DNA of 61,949 nucleotides, taken from contig NZ_JAUSCF010000008.1 in assembly GCF_030651625.1 (NCBI RefSeq), forward strand, positions 1-61,949, read 5' to 3'. The first letter of the stretch is position 1; each line of letters starts with the position of its first letter. The DNA is from Hydrogenophaga sp. GTDB taxonomy: Bacteria; Pseudomonadota; Gammaproteobacteria; Burkholderiales; Burkholderiaceae_C. Under the pieces are notes generated by a model. That model made no database searches, was not told where the DNA came from, and saw only the letters and a list, made by a program, of their open reading frames with translations. Made by a program: the position numbers and the translations under genes. Below, in pieces: positions 37,799-45,260 of the stretch.

Positions 37799-38169
37799 GG
37801 GGACTCCTCAGATACACATAAAACAAAGCGATGGGGTCCCGAAAGCACAACAAACCTGGAAGGTACCGCCGTAGCGCGAAACTGACCGATCACCTGGAAG
37901 ATGCGCCGGCTTCAAGCCCGCGCGACGCTATTGTGCATCCCTGGGCGCCCCAAAACGCTCTTGCCTTTACCTTTTGTTGCGGTAAACCCCCAAAACGGGG
38001 CCAGATTCAGCCCCTTCCGTCGGCAGACGATCTGACGGAAGATCGCATTCACTGCCGAAAGACCTGGCCACCCAACGGCATTTTCCGCAGCCATTGCGCT
38101 GCGGGAAGACGCCCTGCCGCCTGGAACCACGCCCTCTCGAACTCCACCTGTCTTGCCGAGGAGAACTCA
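37799..38169. other. Intergenic region between divergent genes
   Basis: About 370 bases. The plus-strand frame that crosses it (from 37831) is an extension of the VOC gene without a ribosome binding site. AACCCCCAAAACGGGG at about 37985-38000 may form a small hairpin. No gene seen. Confidence 0.4.
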
Positions 38170-38547
38170 ATGTCTTCCAGCCACAACGCTCTGAACTGGT
38201 TCGAAATTCCCGTGAGCGACTTTGCGCGCGCCCAGGCCTTTTACGAAAAGGTGCTGGGCAAGGCCATCCCACCCATACCCATGGGGGGGACCATCATGGG
38301 CTTTCTGTCTGACGACCCTGCGGCCGTCGGTGGCGCACTTGTTCAGGGAGAAGGTGCAACGCCCTCACAACAAGGCACCATGGTGTACCTGAACGGCGGC
38401 GACGACCTGGCGCCCGTGCTGGCCCGGGTGGTGGATGCCGGCGGCACCATTGCTGTGCCCAAGACCGAGATCGGCAACGACTTCGGCTTCTTCGCGCACT
38501 TCATCGACACCGAAGGCAACAAGGTGGGTCTGCATTCCATGGGCTGA
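38170..38547 (+). CDS. VOC-family protein
   Basis: 125 residues from ATG 38170, preceded by GAGGAGA. Two VOC modules: NWFEIPVSDFARAQAFYEKVLG and the second, DLAPVLARVVDAGGTIAVPKTEIG..GFFAHFIDTEGNKVGLHSMG. The E of DTEGNKVGLHS is in the usual metal position. Enzymic role unknown. Not the same protein as the VOC gene at 12459. Confidence 0.88.
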   Translation: MSSSHNALNWFEIPVSDFARAQAFYEKVLGKAIPPIPMGGTIMGFLSDDPAAVGGALVQGEGATPSQQGTMVYLNGGDDLAPVLARVVDAGGTIAVPKTEIGNDFGFFAHFIDTEGNKVGLHSMG

Positions 38548-38583
38548 AACGGTGCCGGCCGCCTGTGAATGCCGGTGGCCGCG

Positions 38584-39402
38584 CTACCGGATGCCCGCGC
38601 GCAGAAAGCTCTGTACGAACTGCCGCTGAAACAGCAGGAACGCCAGCAGCAGCGGTGCGCTGGAGATCAGCGTGGCCGCGTTGATGATGCCCCAGTCGAT
38701 GCCCTGGTCGGTGCCGGCGAACACCGACAGGCCCACTGTGAGCGGCCGTGTTTCCACCGAGTTGGACATCACCAGTGGCCACAGGAAGTTGTTCCAGTGA
38801 TGGCTGATGGACACCAGCGCATAGGCCAGGTACACCGGCCGGGCCAGCGGCACATACACGCGCCAGAGCACACCGAAGGTACTGCAGCCTTCGATGCGCG
38901 CGGCTTCTTCCAGCTCCTTGGGCACGGTCTTGAAGGTCTGGCGCAGCAGGAAGATGCCAAAGGCGGACGCCATGTACGGCAAGGCCATGGCGCTGAGCGT
39001 GTCCACCAGGCCCAGCCGGTGCATGGTGCGGTAGTTCTCGACCAGCACCACGTCGGGCATCACCATCAGCTGCACCAGCACCAGCGCAAAAGCGATGTTC
39101 TTGCCCGGAAACTCAAACCGCGCAAAAGCGTAGGCCGCCAGCGTGCACAGCACGATCTGCCCTGCCAGGATGCCCAGCACCAGAACCGAAGTGTTGAAAA
39201 AGTAGCGCGGAAACGGCGCGGCGTTCCAGGCCCTGGTGAAGTTGTCGGTGGTCAGCGGCGCCAGCAGGTCAAAGCGCGCCGAATACTCGGTGGGGTGAAT
39301 GGCGGACCACACCGCGTACAGCAGCGGTAGCAGCCAGAGCAGTGCCAGCAGCGAGGCGCCCAGTGTGTTCAGGGCGTTGTCGAAGCGGGTGGGGTTCAAC
39401 AT
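38584..39402 (-). CDS. ugpE: ABC sugar/glycerol-phosphate-type permease, UgpE-like
   Basis: 272 residues from ATG 39402. Six membrane segments and the EAA motif EEAARIEGCSTFGVLWRVYVP for docking the ATPase. It pairs with the UgpA-like permease just upstream. Last gene of the ugp-like operon. Substrate inferred from neighbours (see 42848 and 43746). Confidence 0.82.
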   Translation of the reverse strand: MLNPTRFDNALNTLGASLLALLWLLPLLYAVWSAIHPTEYSARFDLLAPLTTDNFTRAWNAAPFPRYFFNTSVLVLGILAGQIVLCTLAAYAFARFEFPGKNIAFALVLVQLMVMPDVVLVENYRTMHRLGLVDTLSAMALPYMASAFGIFLLRQTFKTVPKELEEAARIEGCSTFGVLWRVYVPLARPVYLAYALVSISHHWNNFLWPLVMSNSVETRPLTVGLSVFAGTDQGIDWGIINAATLISSAPLLLAFLLFQRQFVQSFLRAGIR

Positions 39403-39421
39403 GCGGGAGGCCTGTGGGTGT

Positions 39422-40297
39422 TCATTGGTAGTGCGTCTTGCGTTCCAGCAAGCCAAACTGCAGCAGCGCAGTCACCGCCAGCACCAGCAGCAACACCACG
39501 GTCAACGCGGCAGCGTATGACACGTCCCAGAATTTGAAGCCCACCTCGTAAATGTGGAACAGCAGCAACGAGGTCGCGTTGTCTGGCCCGCCACGGGTGA
39601 GGATGAAGATGTGGTCGATCAGCCGGAACGCGTTGATCACCGCATTCACCAGCACGAACAGGGTGGTGGGCATGAGCAAAGGAAAGGTCACGCGCCAGAA
39701 AAACTGCCAGCGGTTGCAACCCTCCAGTGCCGCCGCCTCGCGCAGTTCGGGCGACTGCTGCTGCAAGGCCGCCAGGTAGAAAATCATGAAGAAGCCGGCC
39801 TCCTTCCACACGGCCACCGCAATCACGGCGCCCAGCGCGGTTTCCTTGGAGCCCAGCCAGTTGTGTGGCGCCCCGCCCCACAGGCTGCGGATCTGGTCGA
39901 GCAGGCCGTAGTCGGGCGTGTAGAAGAACAGCCAGATGTTGGCCACGGCGATCATGGGCAGCACCGTGGGTGTGAAGTAGGCAAGCCGCACCCAGCCCCG
40001 GCCCACCATCTGCCGGTTCACCCACAGGGCCATCAGAATGGCCAGTGCGATGGACGGCAGAATGGTGCCCAGCGCGTACCAGGCGTTGTTGGTCAGCGCC
40101 GTCCAGAACACCGGGTCTTCCAGCAGCAGTTCGTAGTTCTCCAGCCCCACGAAAGTCGCCGGCCGGTTCGGTCGGGGCGTGGTGAAGAAGCTGTGCCAGA
40201 GCGTGGCGACGGCGGGATAGTGCGTGAAGGCCGCCAGCAGCACCGCCGCAGGCAGCAACAGCAGCCAGCCGGTGACGGATTGCCGACGGGTGTTCAT
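39422..40297 (-). CDS. ugpA: ABC sugar/glycerol-phosphate-type permease, UgpA-like
   Basis: 291 residues with six membrane segments and EAA motif REAAALEGCNRWQFFWRVTFP. Twenty-nine bases after the binding protein gene and 19 bases before the UgpE-like gene. Confidence 0.82.
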   Translation of the reverse strand: MNTRRQSVTGWLLLLPAAVLLAAFTHYPAVATLWHSFFTTPRPNRPATFVGLENYELLLEDPVFWTALTNNAWYALGTILPSIALAILMALWVNRQMVGRGWVRLAYFTPTVLPMIAVANIWLFFYTPDYGLLDQIRSLWGGAPHNWLGSKETALGAVIAVAVWKEAGFFMIFYLAALQQQSPELREAAALEGCNRWQFFWRVTFPLLMPTTLFVLVNAVINAFRLIDHIFILTRGGPDNATSLLLFHIYEVGFKFWDVSYAAALTVVLLLVLAVTALLQFGLLERKTHYQ

Positions 40298-40326
40298 GGA
40301 CGCCGAGCTTGAAACAACCGGGCGGA

Positions 40327-41616
40327 TCAGCGGTAGCGGCGCAGGATGCGATCGGCTTCGCGTTGTGCGTCGCGCATCGCCACTTCGGGCGTCTTGCTGC
40401 CGGTGAGCGCGGCTTGCAGGCCGTCGTTCAGCGCCTTGGTCACGCGCTGGTTTTCGTGGGTGGAAAGCTCGGCCACGGCGTGCTTGAGCTGGTCACGTGC
40501 CACGGTGGGTGCTGGGAACTCGGCCAGGTATTTCTTCATGGTGTCGGTTTCCCACGAGGCGGGCGTGACCGACACATAACCCGTGGCGATGGCCCACTTG
40601 GCTGCGCGCTCGGGCGTGGTGGCCCACTTCATGAACTTCACGGCGGCGTCGCGTTCGGCCGGGGTGGCCTTGTTCAGCACGTAGAAGTTACCGCCGCCGG
40701 TGGGTGTGCCGCGCTGCTTGCCTGCGGGCAGCATGGCCACGCCGAAGTCGAACTTGGCGTTGGTGCGGATGTTGGTGAGGTTGCCAGTGGTGGTCCAGAT
40801 CATGGCGGCCTTGCGCTCGAAGAAGTCCTTCGGCGTGGTGCCCCACTCCACCACGCCGGGCGGGTGAATCTGGTGCTTGCGGGAAAGGTCCACCCAGTAC
40901 TGCAGCGCCTGCACCACTTCGGGTTTATCGAAGTAAGTTTCGGTGCCGGCCGGGTTCATCAGCTCCACACCGTTCTGCGTGGTGAATGCCTGGAACAGCC
41001 AGTACGGAAAGCCGGATGACGGCACCTGCACGCCATAGGTGCTCACGTTGCCGGCCGCGTCACGCTTGGTGAGCTTCTGGCCCATCTCCACCAGTTCGTT
41101 CCAGTTCTGCGGTGGGCGGTTCGGGTCCAGCCCCGCTTCCTTGAACAGATCCTTGTTCCAGTACATGACGATGGTTGAGCGCTGGAACGGAACGCCCCAG
41201 GTCTTGCCACCGGTCTGGCTGTTCTGCATGAAGCCGGGGTAGAAGCTGTTCAACCAGGCCTTGTCTTCGGGCGCCTTCAGCAGATCGTCAATGGCCACCA
41301 CCACGCCTTCGTCGATCAGGGTGTACATGTCGGTGGAGAGCATCACCGCGATGTGCGGCGCGTCACCACCCTTGGCGGCTGTGAGCACCTTGGTCACAGT
41401 GTCCTGGTAGCTGCCGGAATACACCGGCTTGATCTTGATGCCGGGGTTCTCTTTCTCGAAGTCGGCGGCCATCTCGTCGATGATCTTGGTGACCGGGCCA
41501 CCCACGGCCACGGGGTAATAGAAGCTGAGTTCTTGCGCTGCCGCCGGCATTGAAATGGCGGTCGCAGCGATCAATGCACCGCTGAGGCGGCAAAGGGCAT
41601 GTTTCCAGGGTTTCAC
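40327..41616 (-). CDS. ugpB: ABC solute-binding protein, UgpB-like
   Basis: 429 residues from a GTG at 41616 with AGGAGAG upstream. Signal peptide ends SMPAAAQ. The mature protein has the family 1 layout (SFYYPVAVGGPVTKIIDEMAADFEKENPGIKIKPVYSGSYQDTVTK, WNKDLFKEAGLDPNRPPQNWNEL). Close in pattern to UgpB, which binds glycerol-3-phosphate and glycerophosphodiesters; exact ligand not proven. Confidence 0.82.
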   Translation of the reverse strand: MKPWKHALCRLSGALIAATAISMPAAAQELSFYYPVAVGGPVTKIIDEMAADFEKENPGIKIKPVYSGSYQDTVTKVLTAAKGGDAPHIAVMLSTDMYTLIDEGVVVAIDDLLKAPEDKAWLNSFYPGFMQNSQTGGKTWGVPFQRSTIVMYWNKDLFKEAGLDPNRPPQNWNELVEMGQKLTKRDAAGNVSTYGVQVPSSGFPYWLFQAFTTQNGVELMNPAGTETYFDKPEVVQALQYWVDLSRKHQIHPPGVVEWGTTPKDFFERKAAMIWTTTGNLTNIRTNAKFDFGVAMLPAGKQRGTPTGGGNFYVLNKATPAERDAAVKFMKWATTPERAAKWAIATGYVSVTPASWETDTMKKYLAEFPAPTVARDQLKHAVAELSTHENQRVTKALNDGLQAALTGSKTPEVAMRDAQREADRILRRYR

Positions 41617-41691
41617 GGTGACTCTCCTGAGTGCGGTTGGGGGAAATCGGCCGGGTGGCCACAGGGGGAAAACGAACGGGCGAAGGAATGA

Positions 41692-42774
41692 CTACGGCCC
41701 AGGCATGGGCAACGGCGGGCTGTTGATGCGCTGGCCATCCAGCGGATTGAACAAATGAACGGCATCGGCATGCCAGGTGAGACCGATGGCTTCGCCGCGC
41801 TTTGGTGGGTTGTGCAGGGCGCCGGTGCGCAGCACCAGGCGCTGCGGGCCGCGCGCACCAGACAGGTCAGCCGTCTGACCCGCTGTCGTGGTTTCTCCCA
41901 CCTCGCAGATCACCAGACTCTCGGCACCCAGGTACTCCACCGTCACCACGCGCGCCTGCAGCTTCGGCGCGTTGGTGTCCAGTCCCAAGTCTTCCGGACG
42001 CACGCCCACCAGCATGTCCGGGTCGCCCTGCTGCAGCAGGGCCGCAGAAAACAGGTTCATGGCCGGCGAACCAATGAAGCCGGCCACAAAGCTGGACTGC
42101 GGGCGGCCATACAGGTCTTGCGGGCTGCCTTGCTGCTCCACCTTGCCAGCGCGCATGAGTACCACCTTGTCGGCCATGGTCATGGCTTCGGTCTGGTCGT
42201 GGGTCACATAGAGCATGGTGATGCCCAGGCGCTGTTGCAGCTCGCGAATTTCGGCGCGCATCTGCTGGCGCAGTTGCGCGTCCAGGTTCGACAGCGGCTC
42301 GTCCATCAGACACACCGGCGCTTCGGCCACGATGGCGCGACCCAGCGCCACGCGCTGGCGCTGCCCGCCCGAGAGCTGCGAAGGCTTGCGGTCCAGGTAC
42401 GGCCCCAGGCCCAGCAGCTCGGCCGCACGGGCCAGCCGGCGCTGGCGTTCGGCAGCCGGCACGCGGCGCACGGTCAAACCGAACACGATGTTGTCTGCCA
42501 CCGACAAATGCGGAAACAGCGCGTAGTTCTGGAACACCATGGCCACGCCACGATCGGCGGGTGGCGCATGCGTGCGGTCCACACCATCAATGAGGATGCT
42601 GCCGCCATCGCATGGCTCCAGCCCGGCGAGCAGGCGCAGCGTGGTGCTCTTGCCGCAGCCGGAAGGCCCCAGCAGCGCCACGAACTGGCCGGGTTCAGCG
42701 ACCAGGGTCACACCGTCCACAGCGGCATGCGCACCGAATCGGCGACACACGCTCTTCAGCTCCACGCGGCTCAC
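41692..42774 (-). CDS. ugpC: ABC ATP-binding protein, UgpC-like
   Basis: 360 residues from GTG 42774, chosen for its GGAGG six bases upstream; the frame opens at 42855 and would overlap the DeoR gene. Walker A LLGPSGCGKSTT, signature LSGGQRQRVALGRAIV, Walker B VCLMDEPLSNLDA, and a C-terminal MalK/UgpC regulatory fold with VGVRPEDLGLD. It powers the importer. Confidence 0.88.
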   Translation of the reverse strand: MSRVELKSVCRRFGAHAAVDGVTLVAEPGQFVALLGPSGCGKSTTLRLLAGLEPCDGGSILIDGVDRTHAPPADRGVAMVFQNYALFPHLSVADNIVFGLTVRRVPAAERQRRLARAAELLGLGPYLDRKPSQLSGGQRQRVALGRAIVAEAPVCLMDEPLSNLDAQLRQQMRAEIRELQQRLGITMLYVTHDQTEAMTMADKVVLMRAGKVEQQGSPQDLYGRPQSSFVAGFIGSPAMNLFSAALLQQGDPDMLVGVRPEDLGLDTNAPKLQARVVTVEYLGAESLVICEVGETTTAGQTADLSGARGPQRLVLRTGALHNPPKRGEAIGLTWHADAVHLFNPLDGQRINSPPLPMPGP

Positions 42775-42847
42775 TGGAAACCTCCGCTCTGCGAGCTGCG
42801 GTTCGAGCTGCGGTGCAAGCTTGCTTGGGAACGGCCCGGCGCTGCGC

Positions 42848-43654
42848 TCATGCACGTGTCTCCGCCAGGTGCAGCTGACGCGGGGCCTGCTCCACCAACT
42901 GATCGAACGGCTCGGCCGGACGAGCGTTGATGACCAGGTGGTCCATCATGCGCAGCGAGCCGCCCCGCGCCACGGCGGCGCGGCCGAACTTGGTGAGATC
43001 GGCCACCAGCACGGCGTTGCGGCAATTCATGCGCATGGCCTCGCGAGCCGTCACCTCGGCGGGGTCAAAATCCAGCAAGGCGCCGTCTTCATCAATGCCG
43101 CCTACACCAAACACGGCGAAGTCGGTCTTGAAGTTGCCAAAGAATTGCGCAGCGGCTTCACCCACCACATCCATGTCGGGCAGGCGCAGCGCACCACCAG
43201 CCACACGCACTTCCACACCCGGTGCAGCTGCCAGGGCCAGCACCACGCGCAGGCTGTTGGTCATCACTCGCAAATCCTGATGCCCGCGCAGTGCCAGCGC
43301 CACCTGGTGCGGCGTGGTGCCCAGGCCAATCGACACCGAACTGCCGTCCGGAATCAACGCCGCCACCCTGGTGGCAATGGCGCGCTTGGCGTCCAGTTGC
43401 TGAACCTGGCGCGTTTCCCACGGCAGGTTGGATACCGATGCAGGCAGCGTCACACCGCCGTGCACGCGGCGCAGGTGACCCTGCTCGCACAAGCGGTTCA
43501 CCGTGCGGCGTATGGTCTGTGGTGTCACGCCGAATTGTTCGGCCAGGTCGTGAATGTCGACCAGCCCTTTCGCGCTCACCAGGTCCACGATGGACTGATC
43601 ACGTGAAAAAATTTCCCCCTCTCGGGTGTTCATACGAACGTCAAGCGATTCCAT
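42848..43654 (-). CDS. DeoR/GlpR-family transcriptional regulator
   Basis: 268 residues from ATG 43654; a GTG start at 43684 is possible. N-terminal HTH IVDLVSAKGLVDIHDLAEQFGVTPQTIRRTVNRLCEQG, then the sugar-phosphate isomerase-like ligand domain (DGSSVSIGLGTTPHQVALAL, VFGVGGIDEDGALLDFDP). DeoR regulators of this kind respond to phosphorylated sugars or glycerol-3-phosphate. It leads the ugp-like operon and faces the phosphodiesterase gene across the palindromes at 43679-43716, the probable operators. Confidence 0.88.
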   Translation of the reverse strand: MESLDVRMNTREGEIFSRDQSIVDLVSAKGLVDIHDLAEQFGVTPQTIRRTVNRLCEQGHLRRVHGGVTLPASVSNLPWETRQVQQLDAKRAIATRVAALIPDGSSVSIGLGTTPHQVALALRGHQDLRVMTNSLRVVLALAAAPGVEVRVAGGALRLPDMDVVGEAAAQFFGNFKTDFAVFGVGGIDEDGALLDFDPAEVTAREAMRMNCRNAVLVADLTKFGRAAVARGGSLRMMDHLVINARPAEPFDQLVEQAPRQLHLAETRA

Positions 43655-43678
43655 ACCTGAAATTTTGAAAGCCGCTTG

Positions 43679-43716
43679 TGACACACACGTGTCAAACCGC
43701 TGTGTTCAGATGAACA
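43679..43716. promoter_or_regulatory. Two candidate regulator sites
   Basis: TGACAC-ACAC-GTGTCA (43679-43694) and TGTTCA-GA-TGAACA (43703-43716) are perfect inverted half-sites, between a DeoR/GlpR gene and a divergent phosphodiesterase. The second recalls the TGTTC..GAACA core of GlpR operators. Function inferred from place and symmetry. Confidence 0.55.
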
Positions 43717-43745
43717 TGTCAAAGCCACTCATGTAAGAACACGTC

Positions 43746-44582
43746 ATGACATCCAGTGCCCCACACGATTGTTTTGTTCAGCTCTCGGATCCGCACATCG
43801 TGGACAAAGGGCGGTTGCTGATGGACGAGGTGGACACGGCCAGCTTCCTGATGCGCGCAGTCGCACAGATCGTGGCGATGCACCACACGCCCAGCCACGT
43901 GCTCATCACCGGCGACCTGGTGGAGCGCGGCGGGCTGGACGAATACGCCCACCTGCGCGAACTGCTGGCCCCCCTGCCCTGCCCCGTGCTGCTGATGCCG
44001 GGCAACCACGACGCGGTGCCCCGGTTGCGCGAGGCGTTTGCAGATCACCGTTATCTGGGCTGCACCGCGCACGACCCGGCCCTCGCAGGTTTCGCCCTGT
44101 ATGAAGCGAGCGTGGGCAGCCGTCGCCTGCTGGCCCTCGACACCGTGGTGCCAGGCAAACCCCATGGCAGCCTCTGCGGCGCCCGCCTGAGCTGGCTGCG
44201 CGCCCAACTGGATGCCGCGCCCGACACACCCACCATCGTGGCCATGCACCACCCTCCGTTCACCACCGGCATCCGCCACATGGACGACATGGGCCTGCGC
44301 GAAGGAGCCGACGAGCTGGAAGCCCTCATTCGGCAGCACCCGCAGGTCGAACGCATCCTCTGCGGACACCTGCACCGACCCATCACCCGCCGCTTCGGCG
44401 GCACAGTGGCCATGACGGCACCGTCAGCCGCACACCAGATCACGCTCGGCCTGCTATCTGACAGCCCGCCCTCGTTCATATACGAACCGCCCGGCTTCTA
44501 TGTCCATACGGTACAAGCCGGGCACCTGGTGACACACCTGCAACCGGTGGGAAATTTTGGTGAGCCGCAACTGTTTCGCTGA
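43746..44582 (+). CDS. Metallophosphoesterase, GpdQ/CpdA-like phosphodiesterase
   Basis: 278 residues. All metal motifs are present: SDPHI, TGDLVERGG, GNHD, MHHPP and GHLHR (class III cyclic nucleotide phosphodiesterase fold). Relatives include cAMP phosphodiesterase CpdA and glycerophosphodiesterase GpdQ, of about the same length. The neighbouring ugp-like importer and GlpR-type regulator favour glycerophosphodiesters as substrate, releasing glycerol-3-phosphate and an alcohol. Confidence 0.83.
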   Translation: MTSSAPHDCFVQLSDPHIVDKGRLLMDEVDTASFLMRAVAQIVAMHHTPSHVLITGDLVERGGLDEYAHLRELLAPLPCPVLLMPGNHDAVPRLREAFADHRYLGCTAHDPALAGFALYEASVGSRRLLALDTVVPGKPHGSLCGARLSWLRAQLDAAPDTPTIVAMHHPPFTTGIRHMDDMGLREGADELEALIRQHPQVERILCGHLHRPITRRFGGTVAMTAPSAAHQITLGLLSDSPPSFIYEPPGFYVHTVQAGHLVTHLQPVGNFGEPQLFR

Positions 44583-44713
44583 ACGACAAGCGGTGATCGG
44601 GACAACGGCTCTGGCTGCGGATTCCGGCTGGGCTCTTTGGGATCAGCGCCTGCGCCGCATCTGGCCCATTTGAGTGCCCATGTGACCGACCCGCAAGAAA
44701 GCCCCCCTTCCTG

Positions 44714-44950
44714 TCAGAGCACCGACTCAAACAGACCGGTACGCCACAGCACATTGCGCTCTGCTTCACTCAATGCCCGCAGTTCCTCTCCGGGCTGAAC
44801 CAGCACCCGATGATGGCCCACCGAAAGACTCAGAGCCCGGGCGCCGATGAAGCGCAGGCGCCCGGGCACGACAGTAGTCTGTGGTTGTCCCGGTTCGACA
44901 GTAGCCCAGCGATCAGGCACAGGCACACTTGGTCGTTGGCAACAGCTCAT
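44714..44950 (-). CDS. Hypothetical protein, 78 residues
   Basis: From ATG 44950, which overlaps the stop of the DUF1360-like gene (ATGA). Soluble, with several Val/Leu strands (PGRLRFIGARALSLSVGHHRVLV) and an acidic end (LRALSEAERNVLWRTGLFE). Not recognised. Third gene of an unknown three-gene unit. Confidence 0.6.
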   Translation of the reverse strand: MSCCQRPSVPVPDRWATVEPGQPQTTVVPGRLRFIGARALSLSVGHHRVLVQPGEELRALSEAERNVLWRTGLFESVL

Positions 44951-45252
44951 GATGCTTCTCCCAAAGCCAGTTCGATCACGCTGGCACCACCTGCCACGGC
45001 CAGCCAAAGCAGCAGCCCGGCTGCCCATCCAGGCGCCAGCAAGGCAGCGGGCACTGCCGCCAGCCAGATCGCAAGGCAGTGCACGCAAGCCAGGCCCAAA
45101 GAGAGAGGCGTTTCGGCTGCGGCCACATGCAGGCGAGATACCAGGTCGAACGGACCCCGTTCACGCGCCACCAACCGGGCCAGTCGCCACACGGCCAGCA
45201 CCGAGAGCACCGCTTCAAACCACGGTGGCTCCGGTCCAAAGCCAGCGACCAT
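44947..45252 (-). CDS. DUF1360-like small membrane protein
   Basis: 101 residues from ATG 45252, with TGAGG at a good distance; a TTG at 45264 in the upstream stop codon is the alternative. Hydrophobic segments at both ends and a middle with VLAVWRLARLVARERGPFDLVSRL and LACVHCLAIWLAA, which fits DUF1360 (tight helices with a C-x-x-C). Function unknown. Between the 723-residue gene and the 78-residue gene. Confidence 0.65.
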   Translation of the reverse strand: MVAGFGPEPPWFEAVLSVLAVWRLARLVARERGPFDLVSRLHVAAAETPLSLGLACVHCLAIWLAAVPAALLAPGWAAGLLLWLAVAGGASVIELALGEAS

Positions 45253-45260
45253 GAACAGCC

